A stretch of DNA of 64,000 nt from contig OY743169.1 of NCBI GenBank assembly GCA_963555705.1, positions 9,672,014 through 9,736,013 on the forward strand, in the 5' to 3' direction. Under the pieces are notes generated by a model. That model ran no database searches and had not been told where the DNA came from. It worked only from the letters and a program-made list of their open reading frames with translations. Below, piece by piece: positions 36,899 to 49,300 of this stretch; position 1 is the first letter of the stretch; every line of letters begins with the position of its first letter. Source of the DNA: Ligustrum vulgare (Eukaryota; Streptophyta; Magnoliopsida; Lamiales; Oleaceae). The translations under genes were made by a program, and so were the position numbers.

Positions 36899-38456
36899 CT
36901 TTATCAAATTCTTTTATCTGCAAAACGAAAGCAATTACAAAGTTCAAACTTGCTGATTCGGATATCAAGGCATTTTTTCTTGTGAGGCATGACCTGACAC
37001 AACTTTTTAATCACAAATCTCATCAACTTTTATCAAATTATGCTAAAAATCTTATTTTTATCAATACCAAACCAGGGCCTAATAACATATTGAAAATTTA
37101 TGAAGAAGCAATTTAACAAATGAAAAGTCTAACCTCGCAAACAAACGAATAGATCAAAAAGTAGCAAACAATAATCATTTAACAAGATGAGCATGTTTGG
37201 CTTTGTTTAAAAGCAAACACAAGGCTTATTTAGTCACTGTACGGCCATTCTTTTAGGCTTTTGCATTAATAATCTACAATTAAAACTAGAAAAGAACTTA
37301 AGTAAACCACAAAGAAAAAGCACAGACAATTAAGAATATATAAATATTTTCAACCAACAGGGATAAATTGGAAATCACAACAGCTTCAAACTAAAACAAA
37401 AACTAGCTCATTAGAACTTTTTCAAGTAATTGAGTATTTGTTTGTGAGATATTATTTTGAAGTGGAAAATGATATTTCTGAAGAATGTGTGGTTAAAAAG
37501 AATGGAAAATGCATGGTCCGGGTACAAAATTACTTTACTGGGAGAAAGCGACGTTAAAAATGAGTTTGATGAAAAATTATTTCCAAATAAGCTGTGAAAA
37601 ACAAACCGTAAAGAGATTTGTGAATTCAGAAAAGTTAATTCCTGGCCATGGATGTTTGAAATCAATCACTACAAATTACAAACAGACCGCATTAGACTAG
37701 ATCATAAATTCATGTCAGGCGGAGAGGGAAAAAAAAAAAAAAGGCAAGTCACATTCTTCATTCAGGATCATCATCACATAGTCGATACTAATTTTTTACA
37801 GCAACTCACTCATATAGATTCTTTTGGAAACCAGCAGGCAGCAAGAAAAGGCATCAATTTTGTACAGAGTAAACAACCACATAAAAAATTCAACGAAAAA
37901 ACCACTGTTGCTAAAAGGAAGATTCAACAATAGATAAATTATAAGGAGTTCAGTTGAAATTAAATCATTCACAACAATCAAATTGAGTGCGATTTCAACA
38001 TATAAAGCTCGTTTTTTACACTAATAAAGTCCAATACTACCTTTCAAATTTTTTGATGAAGAAGTTGAATAGAAATCACAGCAACACGAGATAAATTAGT
38101 GTCAAGGGGGTGATGAATACCTCATTTTTTTGCATCTCCCCCAATTTTTAGCGTAATGCTGAAAACCTTAGCAGCTTGTTCCCCTTTGTTCTTAGAATCA
38201 TACTTGAACAGGTAGTGGTTACAGTTGGACATGCATGCCTTTTAATTGGGCTTTACATCTTTTTTTTCCCCATTCCAGTCAATTTCAGATGGGCCTCAAT
38301 CAAGTAACCAATTGAAAAACTCTGACCAATCAAATATTTAGGTTTTATTATTGACAAATTAAATTATTAATTAAAAACTTAGTAAATCCAAGTCCATTGA
38401 TTGGAGAGTTAAATGGCCCGATTAAAAATAAATAATTGCAATTACAATTCCAAATC

Positions 38457-38514
<58 letters not shown>

Positions 38515-38817
38515 TTACAAATTATGCTCAAACATTTCAGTTTGCCACCCACAATTTCAAATCTTTTCCGATTGTCAGGTGGGGTGGGTGAAAATTTATT
38601 TCCACGGAAGATTTGAGATTGCGTGGTACAAGTGAAATATTTGGGTATAATCCATAAAAAAAATAAAAGATTTGGAATTACAATTATTCCTTTCTAATTT
38701 TTTATCACATTTAACGTCTCAATTAACGGACTTGGACTTGGATCTCGAATGCTCGTTTAAGTTTTAAACTAATCAAATTGTTCGTTTAAATTTTTCCAAC
38801 TGTAACATCATATTGAG
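36899..38817. other. Intergenic: leader of the DUF4602 gene, AT-rich repeats
   Basis: Probably includes the 5' untranslated region and promoter of the minus-strand gene. About 36,985-37,081 is a short repeat ending CCAAACCAGGGCC with a relative at 18,880-19,036. The open frames in 37,411-37,981 overlap on both strands and look like repeat-derived noise. Confidence 0.4.
38456..38514 (+). repeat. (ATT)n microsatellite
   Basis: About twenty ATT trinucleotides in an uninterrupted run. Such long perfect trinucleotide runs are usually polymorphic. Confidence 0.95.
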
Positions 38818-40131
38818 CAAGGGCAGAGCTAGAAATTTATTTCAACGTCGGTGAAAATTAATCAGGGGCAAAGTTAGTTGCTGCAAATTTTTTTATTTCT
38901 TTTTTAGAGATTATAAAGGCGAAAATATAAAATAATCTAATACTAAAGCACTGCTAAAAATGAAATACCTTACAATCTCTCCTTTCTAGTTCTCATAGTA
39001 TGAAATCACTGTACAATATATTCATTATCAATCTTAAAAAAATATATCTTTTTCTATATAAATAATGAGGCTGTCAATCATCCACTCAAGCCTCATAGTC
39101 GTACAGAAATTTTTCAATATGGAATTTTTCGCATTATAATACGAAAAGCAATTAATCAAATATATAAAAAGGAAAAAGGCTGTTTTTGATAAGTTATACA
39201 CAAACCAATACAAACCAAAATAGATGCAAAATCAAATCAAATATTCACCAAATCCCAATTCAAACCACTAGAACTAGAACCACTAGGTTGGGACTTTCGT
39301 TTAGGTTGGAAAAAACGTTCCATAATCTGTAAATCAATAATCACAAATCAAATCAAATAATCACCAAATCTCAATTCACCACCGGTAAATTAATAATCAC
39401 AATTCAAAAATCAAATCATATTTTCACCAAATCTCAATTCACAACCTATAAATCAATAATCATAATTCACAAATCAAATCATATCATATTTTCACCAATT
39501 ATCACAATTCACAAATTAAACCACTTTGCAAATTTATGAATAATTCCCAAATCAATCATAATGAATCAAGGTTTAGCCTCATTACCTGATAATTCAAATG
39601 AGAAATCACAAATCGATCAAAAATAGGGCAATGGCAGTGACTGGCACAGTGGCAGCCGAGTAATCTAACCAAAAAATTGAGAAATCAAAATCAATATTAT
39701 TGATTAAAACTTAGAACATTACAAAATCTGAAAAAATTAGAAAACCAAAACATAAAAAATTACAACAAATCGTTAACGAGCGCGGCGAGCAGTCCGAAGC
39801 TGAAGGAGACGCGACGTGGGGCGACCGGCGGCGGCTAGTCGGCGACCGTTCCGTCTGCGTCGTCGTCGACGCAGCGCTGCTGTCGGAGGCTGGAGCCGCG
39901 GATCGTCCCGTTCGTCGAAGGGTTGCTGAATCAGAATCGGGAATGAGATTGGGTTGGGGTCTGGGAATTGGGTAAAGTAAATGCCCGGGATTTGTATTTT
40001 AGGTGGGCTTTTGGGCTTGAGCTACAGGTTACTCACTTGCTTGTGTCAAGACACAAAAAATAAAAAAATAAAAATTGAAACTTCATCTGCACAGCTGGTG
40101 GTCCACTGGCGGAACGGTGGATCCGCCCCTG
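38818..40131 (-). mobile_element. Degraded hAT-like non-autonomous element
   Basis: The left end CAAGGGCAGAGCTAG (with a second similar start CAGGGGCAAAGTTAG at 38,871) and the right end GTGGATCCGCCCCTG are hAT-type termini in inverted orientation. The 8-bp flanks (ATATTGAG and CCCCACTA) do not match, so either two elements abut or a target copy has diverged. A GC-rich block at about 39,775-39,960, like the leader of the DUF4371 element upstream, suggests minus orientation. No transposase remains. The interior at about 39,230-39,530 contains three or four loose tandem copies of an AATCACAAATCAAATCA...TCACCAAATCTCAATTCAC unit. Confidence 0.5.
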
Positions 40132-40189
40132 CCCCACTAAAAATTTATAAAATTTATATCCTACTCATATGTTCATTTAAGAGGAGCGA

Positions 40190-40560
40190 GATGGGACGGT
40201 TATACCTATACTGCTCGTCGGCTCGAACCGCTCAAACTCGACTCGAAAAAAACTCAGGCCTAACTCAAGGCTCTAAATTTCGAGCCAAGGCTCGAACCAA
40301 GCTTTTTTTTGAGAGAAGTGCTGTGGCTCGGCTCGAGCCAAATAAAGTCCGCTCAAAGAGTTCAATGCGAGCTCGAGCCTTGAAATTCGATCGCGAGTTC
40401 GGCTCAGCTCATTGTATATATACATTTTCAATAACAAATTTATGAATTTTTGTTATAAAAATAAAAAGTTCGTGACTCGGCTTGAGTCGAGCCTTATTTT
40501 TGGGGAAGCGCTTTGGCTCGACTCGACTCTGCTCGGGCTAAAAAAAGCTCGACCCCTAAA
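40190..40560. repeat. GGCTCGAGC-rich dispersed repeat
   Basis: Dense GCTCGA/TCGAGC words on both strands, with arms around 40,205-40,400 and 40,470-40,550 separated by a short AT-rich part. This is a composition seen in uncharacterised foldback or MITE-like plant repeats. The overlapping plus-strand open frame (39,981-40,445) is a shadow of it. Boundaries are approximate. Confidence 0.4.
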
Positions 40561-41149
40561 ATGGTAGAATTCCTGATCAACAGTAATATTATTATTTTAT
40601 TGTAAATTTTTCATGAACTTCACATGTAATATACTAATTGAGAATCCCTACTCGACATAAAAAAATATCAAAATGAAACAAAAGTATAGCAATAATTTTT
40701 TAGTATTATGGCAAGCAGTGGGCTGTAATTAATTATTATAGACTATTAAAAAAATTTCAGAGTGTTAAATAAAATAATTTTTTAAAAGAAATTAATGGGT
40801 ATATAGGTGGATTATGAGTTTTTTTACAATGCTCATACCCTACCCATACTCATGTCGAGTTTCTAAATTTATACTCGTATCATACCCACAAACTCATTTA
40901 GTCTGATAATCTTCGTCAATTTGTGTCGAATACCTAACGAATTTCGAGTTCGTGAGTATTATTGCCCTCCCTAATTTTGAGCACAACATTGCTATGAAGT
41001 GATCAACCAAAAGAATTGCAAATTTCATTTTATATACTATGATCTTTTTATTTGTTCAACTTTTTATCTCGATTTAAAAGTTAATGATTAGTTAGCCTAT
41101 TTGTACTCATTCAGCATACCATAATTTTATGATAGAAATCGAATTATAA
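40561..41149. other. AT-rich intergenic DNA
   Basis: No gene. The phrase TACCCATACTCATGTCGAG and similar (about 40,850-40,960) echo degenerate repeat arms on both strands. Confidence 0.3.
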
Positions 41150-41666
41150 TCTATCTATATCTATATATACATATATAAAAAATAAAGTACATGTCAAAAA
41201 TAACGCACATATAATTTCCCGTCAAAAATAACTTTATAAATCATGAAATCTATATAAAAAATAATGTGCGAAAAAAATTATTGTAGCAAATATTTTAGTA
41301 ATTATTATGGTACTTAACATTAAAATTCGTGTTATACTATTAATAACTTCAAGATTTTAATTTATTTTAATATATAAACTATTTTTTTGTTTTCTAAATT
41401 ATTATTCACATGATAATTATTTTATTATATTTATCTATTTATCTTCTATATACACAATTCTGATCTGGTACCCTTCAATGGTAACATTTATTGTCCTAAC
41501 AATAATATTTTACTAGTTTTAATGCTCCCAATAAAAGATGGTTTCAAGTCCTATAACTGTCCACCCCACCCACCCCAAAACATTATCTGACAATTTTTTG
41601 ACATTTGAATGCTCCCACCCCAAATGAACCACTCCCCCCTCCCCCTCCCCAATTAACTTTTTGGCA

Positions 41667-42010
41667 TTTAGGCCTTCATTTGGTAAACATATTTTTTTCT
41701 ACACAAATTTTTAAATCATTTTTTAATCACACATATTTTATCTCTCCATTTTTTAACAACGCATTTTACATAGAAAACATAAAAAATATGTTTTTAAACA
41801 AACAACTTTTAACAAACAGAGGGATCATGAACTTGACTCACTTGGCAAACCTACTTAAAAATAAGTTTTTTAAACAAAGATTTTTAAAGCACTTTTTAAT
41901 TTTTAACCACATATATTTCCTCTCTCCACTTTTCAATTATATATTTTACTTCAAAAACATAAAAATAAAAAATAAAAATAATTTAATAGCAAAAAAAATT
42001 AACAACACTG
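41667..42010 (+). repeat. Two copies of the AACCACACATTTT dispersed repeat
   Basis: Two tandem-like copies share TTTTTAAATCATTTTTTAATC/TTTTTAACCACATAT followed by TCTCTCCA(C/T)TTTT and AAAACATAAAAA. The same family occurs at about 45,650-45,790 and 61,113-61,290 in this orientation, and at 18,495-18,780 and 23,105-23,265 in the other. The plus-strand open frame across it is compositional. Confidence 0.6.
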
Positions 42011-42263
42011 TCTAGTAAACTTGGAGCATTCACAATGGACATGCTAAATTTAGCCAGCCACATAAGTAAAAAGTTATATGTTAAATGCCACATTTACATG
42101 TTAAATTTAACTAATAAAAATTGCAACAATGGATGAGTTAACTTCTAGCTAAAAGTTAAATGTTAAACTACACATCACATCTGTACATAGCAGATTTTTA
42201 CCAAACATACAGCAGCTTTCGTAATAATTTATAAATAACTATAATTTCATACATATGAAATTA

Positions 42264-42430
42264 GACCAATTTGGGTAGATAGGAAAATAGTTATAGTTTT
42301 ATACGCATGAAATTTCCTATCTTTCCGAATTGGTATTATTTCATGACCAATTTGGATAGATAGGAAAACAGTTACAGTTTCATACGTATGAAATTTCCTA
42401 TCTTGCCGAATTGGTATAATTTCATACATA
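42264..42430 (+). repeat. Tandem pair of 81-bp foldback units
   Basis: GACCAATTTGG begins at 42,264 and again at 42,345, an 81-bp period. Within each unit CCAATTTGG(G/A)TAGATAGGAAA is opposed by TTTCCTATCTT(T/G)CCGAATTGG, so each can fold into a hairpin of about 20 imperfect base pairs. The pair is bracketed by ATTTCATACATATGAAA palindromes. Confidence 0.8.
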
Positions 42431-42802
42431 TGAAACTAGGCCAAAAGGCAAATGTTTAAAATCAATCTATTTTGGAGTTTACGGGTTGTAATATTTATTT
42501 TTAAAATAGCAAAATTTATATATTAATATGGTACTTATTTTGAAGATCTCATTAAATTATATAATATGAAATTAACAAAAAATTATTTTATTTATGAATA
42601 GTAAAAAAATTAAAGAAGAAAGACGAAAAGAAAAAAAAAACATTTTAGTCATGAAATATGTGAAAAAACAATTCAACCATAACAAAAGGAAAAACAGTAG
42701 TATTACGATTTTAGATTACACACCTGTCCTACTAGAAAAAACATAAATTATAAATTGAGTACAATCACATAAGCAACTCGAGAAAGTTGAAGGACGCGGG
42801 TC

Positions 42803-44031
42803 CTAGGGAAAGTCGACATTGGAAAAATCATGGAAACAACCGTAGTTGATACTATCAACACTGGTGTACCTATCATCACGCGTTTCATCAAACGAGAATT
42901 GTGGATGATAAGGCTCATCCATGAGATGCAGCCTTAAAGTACACAAAAAACAACACATAAAGCGACAAGATAGTTTAGTATAATTAGTGTCTATAAACAC
43001 TCAACAAAATAATGAGTAAAGCAAGTTTAAAATACTTAGATTGAAGTGTGGGACAAGTTCTTCTATCGTGTCCATTACGACCACATGCTCCACAGTTCCT
43101 ACTGGGCTGAGACATCGCTTTCTCCTTCCATGACTTTAGTCGCTTCCCGCACCCTTTGGTCCTAACAGGGTTTGGATCAACGAAAACCTAAGTCTGGTCA
43201 CGGCTCTTGCTTCTACTCCTACTCATCCCGACATCTCCTCCATCGTCAATCTCTTTTGCCAGTAGTTTGAGACTCCGAAAATCATCCATGAGAGAATTTC
43301 TACGAGCATCTGTTAAAGCGCACTCTTCAACCAAATTTGATGTCATATAACTCAACATTCCATCAGTCTCGTAAGTATAAAAGAAGTTGGGGTTCCTTTC
43401 TTGCTCCAAACTGAAATGCTCAATAAGTATCTCGATGTTGTGACCCTGCAGTGCCTGACAGACATCCCTTTGATGGTTCCCCATATCGTTCTCCTCACAC
43501 CCCATCGATGATAGACCACCCGCATCTATCTCCATAAATCGTACTTGCTGACAAGTGGGAATATTCGCCTCAGAAAATTTTGGACAAGTGCCATTTTTGC
43601 AGCGACACCTTCCGATGTGATCGTAACAAATGCACCTTGCTAAGTGTAGTAAGTGGGTGATTATGCTCCTCCACAAAATGACTGACAGCCCACAAATTTC
43701 CAGTTTGTTGTTTCACCACTGGTAGTCTAGCAAGACACCCACACCGTGAATGTCCACGGTTTCGTTCCCTTGTACGTTGCACGGAATTTTTAATCCTCAT
43801 ATGGTAATCATTGTTTGTCTTCCCCTCCCTTGAGCATACAAACATTTTCCAAACAATCTCATTGGTTTCCTTTTTCCTTCTACTGTTGTCTACCCTTGTG
43901 ATAAACCCCGCTTCTCGCGCATATTGATTGTAAAAATTGTAAGCATCGTCAAGTGTTTCAAAATATTGACCAGTTTTAGGAATTGAACCGATGGTAACTT
44001 GGGGAACAAATACATTGTCATCACCTTTCAT
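42803..44031 (-). pseudogene. FAR1-like MULE protein fragment with the catalytic core deleted
   Basis: Minus strand. The FAR1 DNA-binding domain begins after ATG 44,031: YFETLDDAYNFYNQYAREAGF, WKMFVCSREGK, then HNHPLTTLSKVHLLRSHR. A one-base frameshift near 43,600-43,570 follows, then EANIPTCQQVRFM and NIEILIEHFSLEQERNPNFFY. Sequence then jumps directly to a C-terminal part (LVEECALTDARRNSLMDDF), so the MULE transposase core and SWIM finger are missing. After a TAG at 43,190-43,188 the same frame continues to a CCHC knuckle CGACGRNGHDRRTC (about 43,050-43,090). A last exon-like piece (LHLMDEPYHPQF, about 42,803-42,935) follows. Relatives are FAR1/FHY3-related transcription factors and Jittery-type MULE transposases. 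It lies inside the Helitron, probably as captured DNA. Confidence 0.78.
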
Positions 44032-44759
44032 TCCTAATAAAATTTAATACAATATCATATATCGATGTAGGTAAATTACCACCAAATATTTTGATTTCTA
44101 GATTAGAGTTTGTGTCTAAAACATTATAAAATTTTAGGGTTTATGAAATGTACTGAAAAAAAATCATTCATACTTTCTACAAAAATTTCTCCTCAAACAT
44201 ATTTAGTTTTCAAATGGGTACTGTAAAATTTTATATCCAAGTCTAAAAAAATTATATTAATTAAGACTAGTCAAAATTGCAACTACTATAAAAATAAAAT
44301 GTTTGCACCCACTGAAAAAATTATAAGTAGCACAAAAAAATTTATACATACCTCAAAAAAATTAGGGTCGAATTCACGACTGAGAGAGGAGCTAAATGAG
44401 AAGTTTAATACGAGGAACAAGTGAGACAAATTGTAAACATATTGTCCGTAAATCATCTCAAAGATCATATGTAAAAAAATTTATATTTTTAAACTCAATA
44501 TCTAATTCATTTTAGATTATATATCATTTAAGTTATATAATACTATCTATAAACTATTTTTTTATATTAATTAATACTCTTTTTATAATTATTGTATTAT
44601 TTTGAAGTTAAAAAAAATATGTAATATGGGTGTTTTATCGAAGATCTTAACTAGAATTTCAATACAAGATAACAAGTGAGAGCAAACTGAAAATATATTA
44701 TCCGTAAAATCATCTCAAAAATCAAATCGTCCCGGAGTTTCTTATTATGCATTCTCCTC

Positions 44760-45405
44760 TTGAAAATCAATTACAATTTTTTTTAATTCACAAAAAAAAT
44801 AAACGTTGTCAATATTAAATAAATATTTCTCCTTTAAAAATAGAAATGAAAGAGAATAAAATAGAAGCGTTCGTCGATCTATTTTTCTTTCTTTTTCATT
44901 TTAACGAAATTTTGAGCGTATATCACACACACACACACACATATATATACATATTTTAAATTACAACGTTTGAAAAAAATTCCTGAAACGGTAAACATAC
45001 AAATCGTAAAAAACAAAATTTAAGGTATGTACATTTTTTGTAATTAATTGTCTTACTTTATTTCTCATTCTTAATTAAATATTCATTTCAAATGTCAAAC
45101 ATTTTAAAATCATTTATAATTCTTTTTTTTTAAATTTGTAAAAAAAAATATTGTCAGTATCACATAAATATTTTTTTCCTTTTAAAAATAAAAAATGAAA
45201 GAGAATAAAAATAGTGCATTCATCGATATAACTTTTCTTTTCTTTTTAATTTTAATAAAATTCTAAGTGTAAATTTCCTGAAACGGTAAACATATTATCC
45301 GTAAAAAATTAAGATATGTGAAATTGTACATTTTATGTAATTAATTATCTTTCTTCGTTTCTCATTTTTAATTAATTAAATGTTGATTTCATATATTAAC
45401 ATATA
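44760..45405 (+). repeat. Tandem duplication in the Helitron 3' region
   Basis: The block with AATATTTCTCCTTTAAAAATAG, GAAAGAGAATAAAA and TCCTGAAACGGTAAACATA at about 44,790-45,110 recurs, diverged, at about 45,140-45,400. The first copy holds an extra (CA)n/(TA)n run (about 44,924-44,950), which makes the offset vary from about 350 to 295 bases. Confidence 0.7.
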
Positions 45406-45460
45406 AATTCGATATATGTGAGTAATAAATAATCGTGCATCGCACAAATCTAACACTAGT

Positions 45461-45462
<2 letters not shown>

Positions 45463-45500
<38 letters not shown>
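45463..45500 (+). repeat. (TAA)n microsatellite at the Helitron insertion site
   Basis: About twelve ATA/TAA trinucleotides immediately after the 3' end of the Helitron, consistent with insertion into AT-rich DNA. Confidence 0.9.
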
Positions 45501-45501
<1 letters not shown>

Positions 45502-46394
45502 GGACTACCGTTCCTGTATTGTGATGGCTGCCCTGCAACACTATCATGTGAATATAGTTTCTACTTCTTTATCGAGAACCTCGGTAAAGTAGATAGCATT
45601 GTACAGTGCTTGCTGAACCATATTAAAGAAGAAAAACTGTTTAACCTCTGTTCATTAACACAATTATCAAAATTTATAAATCAACTTATAAATAACACAA
45701 TTTTTCAAATCACATTTTCTCTTCCCACTTTTCAACCACACATTTTCCCTAAAAAATATAAATAAATCAATTTATAATTACTACAATGTAAAAGAACAAA
45801 TCCTTAATTACAATGTTCAATATCGTCCATATTTGTGATCAATGGCACTCTTTGGGTAAACATGCATATGATTCTATCAATTTATTAACAAACTCTTCGT
45901 TGCTTCCATACATTCCATAATTCACCTCCTGACTGGAAATTAAAAAGAAACAAATGGAATAACTACTCAAATCAGGTCAGTATTCCACAGTATCATCAAA
46001 TACTTTAAAGAAATGTTGGGTTGCAATATGAATAGCTTTGAAAACTCAAGAATGTCTGAATGTATATACAGTATTTCAAAACTTTACATATTCTATCCCG
46101 TCACTGAGATCACTAGTCACTACACGAGGATTCACCTGCCCAGTCATGTTCACTCTCAACCAACCACGAATCGCATCCTGCATATAGCGAATGTACGAAA
46201 ACTGATCGTAAAGAGGATAAATAAAGAGAGAGAGGGATATGACAACTACACTAATCGCCAAAATTGGAGACGCAGTGCGACGAGTATACACTGTACATTG
46301 TATGCAGCTTACTGGAGCTAATCTCTTCCACGTGATTGTATTATTTTGCATACTCCGATCAACAGTATTGAGCATCTAATGTCCCGTGCTTGAT
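45501..46394. other. Intergenic, downstream of BTAF1
   Basis: Contains one copy of the AACCACACATTTT dispersed repeat at about 45,650-45,790. The minus-strand BTAF1 3' untranslated region should lie in the last few hundred bases. No further gene. Confidence 0.5.
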
Positions 46395-49300
46395 TCAGCC
46401 ATTTAGCTTTGCTAAAAACTGGTTTAGATTATATTCTTCAGTGTACTGTGATTGATCCCAAAGCTCCTCTAGTCCACCAAGAATGGCCTTGAGTCCCTTG
46501 CCACCGCCAGCTAATTTTTTATCACCATCAAAGCTTTCATCTGACTGTATTGATTTTCTTGTTCCCTGAAGAACATAAATATATACAGAATTTTCATCAC
46601 TCAGAAGTGTCTGACGGGATTAAATAATGTAGTTCATAATTTGAAGTTGTCTAGGATATGATGAAGTCACTTGATAAGTATTATAAAAAGTATTAATACC
46701 AAATAAAGAGTGGAAGGTGAACTGAGCAAATACCTTTTTGCCTTCAGCAGATGTAAATAGATCTAGTAACTGGTCTGTATTCATTGTATTCATACTTGCA
46801 TTATCTGCATTGATGACAGCATTAGCAATCGACACTTTGAACTTTTGGAGGCTCATCACTTTTTCTTCCAAGGTGCCTCTCATGATGAGACGGTGAACAT
46901 TGACGACTTTCCGCTGACCTAACCTGTGCGCTCTGTCCATTGCCTGCATGTCAGAAACACAAGTCACTCATTCAATTGAATGAAAACTAACACAGTCCTA
47001 CTCGCCTTCCTCAAAAAGTGAATCTCGGACAAGGATGCAACTTCTCTCTCTTGTGACTGTTTCATCACATCAGCGCAAGGGGCTCTCTACCCATTTGAAA
47101 AATGCCTCTTGCATAGAATATACAGTCAAAGACTTATTTGAGGCCATCTTTAGGATTAATTCTAATCAATCAAAGATTCAATGATCAAGTAAAATGACTT
47201 TTGAGTGGAAGATGTTTAGAATAATGACTGGAAGTATGGTTTTGATATTTGATTAATAGCACTTCTAAAACATTTCCAGAAATATCTCCGACAAATGCAG
47301 CAGACGAACACAAAATATTACATTCAAATTTTTGGGTGTTAAATAAACAAGACAACTAACATTTATACTGGTAAAGGTTCCTTAAAATTTCGATCAAGCC
47401 ATGAAAACAGAGTCCATACCTGGTGATCTCGCATGGGATTCCAGTCATGCTCCATAAAAACCAGGGTATCTGCTGATGTCAGGTTTAAACCAAGACCACC
47501 AACTGCAATGATGAATTATGAGATTCAAGTTCCAGAAGTTCGCTAAAAGCCCATAAGACAAAATTGTAAATAGTCATTGCTAAACCACTTGATCTAAAAG
47601 TTCCAAGATATTAGATAGGGCCACACGTATATCATTACAATATAGTGTTCTGTTCAACACATCCCTCGCGTGTAGGTTGTTTTTCCCATCAAAGCTTTAA
47701 CACATGCACAATTTCATTTAATGGGCAGCAACGAGAATTGAACTTAGAACATGCCAACACTGATACCATGTTGAACAACTTAATCTAACAGCTTAAGCTA
47801 CAAGATAGGGCCACGTGTATATCATTTAATTATTATTTTCAACAGTCATACCATGAGTTGTGAGCAGCAGAACATCAATTGTGGGGTCCGAGTTGAAGGC
47901 CTTCACAATTTCAAAGCGCTTCTCTGGTTGAACTGATCCATCTAACCGCAAATATGTGACGCTGCTTCAAATATGAATTTAGCAGTCAAATTACACGATT
48001 GAATGCAAGCATATGCACATATCAAGTGAAATACATAATATAATTGGTTAAGCATAGGTAGAAAGTCTACGAAAATTACAGCAGATTCTAATATCACAAC
48101 TTCCTAGCTAGGAAAGATGAATACGACAGTTATAGGTAAGTAAGGTAGTTGGGTTATTTGTGTCAAGTGTCAACAAGAACAATGAAATATATTATAAGAG
48201 AAGTAAATGCAGGAATCAATGTTTATTTTCCTTTCATAATAAAATAGATAAAAGCATATAGATGAAGCAAAACTTACCTTTTCATATGGGTATGAAACAA
48301 ATCTTTTTCAATAATGTCCAAAAGGGCCTGCATAAATGGTTACAGTTACATGCCAGAGCAAAGCACACGGTAACAGGGTAAGCATCTAAAGAATTCCCTC
48401 TCGACAGATAAAAGAAAAAGTTTTTAAAGGACGAAGCCTACCTTATGTTGCGCAAATATGAGAACTCGATGCTGCCCAACACTAATGGTGCCTTCAGACC
48501 CTGATGCCTCGACACCTATTCCACATTCTTCTAGTATCTCCTGAAGGGCGACAAGTTTGGGCGAGTGGTGCAGTTTATGGAGTTCTGAAGCTGTGCAGGA
48601 ACTAGCAGGAATGAGTTCTGAGAGATGAGATAAGAGTGACTCTGGGATCGTTTCACCGAGGACAAGCAATGGATGACTACAAAGTTTTAACAAGTACTGA
48701 AGGGCCTAAAACATTGAGAAGAGTCATCAGGCAACAAAATTGATGTCTCGGTCATAATTCACAATAACTTTCCAACTTACCTGAAAAACATGAGGAGATG
48801 CTTTGGGTCCCTCTCCTTTGTCTTCATTTACCTTAACCATACTTGAGATTTCTTGTCTAACATGTGAACCAGAAAATTGTTCATACAATTTTAACTGTAT
48901 GGGACTCAGGTCACAATATCTGTCCTGAATGATCTTCTCCGGTAAATCAGACAAAACTTCATCTTTTGTTCGGCGTAAGAGAAAAGGCATAACCTATCAC
49001 AGAAAAATTCAACCAAAATGTCTGATAAAGAACAACTACAACCAAATCTCAATAGATAATAAATAAAAGAATGAAACCAGAATTACAAACCTGCTTGTGC
49101 AGAGCTTCCATGGCAAGTGCACCTGCTTCAGCGTCCTTAGCTGAACATTTAGGATCCCTGGCAGCTAGTAGTGGTTTTCCATAAGTGGCTTGGAACTGTT
49201 TAAGCAACAAAGGGCTTGTCATTAGGTTCCGATCTAACACTTGAAACAAAACAAGTCCTACCCAGAGTGTTTGATGAACCACCTCATCTAAAAGCTTAAG

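Larger units (their letters stand above)
41150..45459 (+). mobile_element. Non-autonomous Helitron, about 4.3 kb
   Basis: The 5' end TCTATCTATATCTATATATA starts after an A (41,149). The 3' end is CTAG at 45,456-45,459 followed by T, so insertion was between A and T without target duplication, as Helitrons do. Just upstream of CTAG is a short palindrome CGTGCATCGCAC (45,434-45,445), the expected subterminal hairpin, although its stem is short. There is no Rep/helicase frame, so it is non-autonomous. The cargo includes a FAR1-like gene fragment, AT-rich dispersed repeats, a pair of foldback tandem units and a duplicated 3' region. Confidence 0.75.

Noticed and set aside
38456..38514. Regular repeats that might suggest a CRISPR-like array
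   Set aside because: Simple trinucleotide run in plant nuclear DNA. None of the tandem loci here has unique spacers between conserved repeats.
39981..40445. 154-residue plus-strand open frame
   Set aside because: It spans the end of a hAT-like element and the GCTCGA repeat; composition explains it.
41605..42015. 136-residue plus-strand open frame in the Helitron
   Set aside because: Phe/Asn/Lys-rich translation of the AT-rich dispersed repeat, with no domain.
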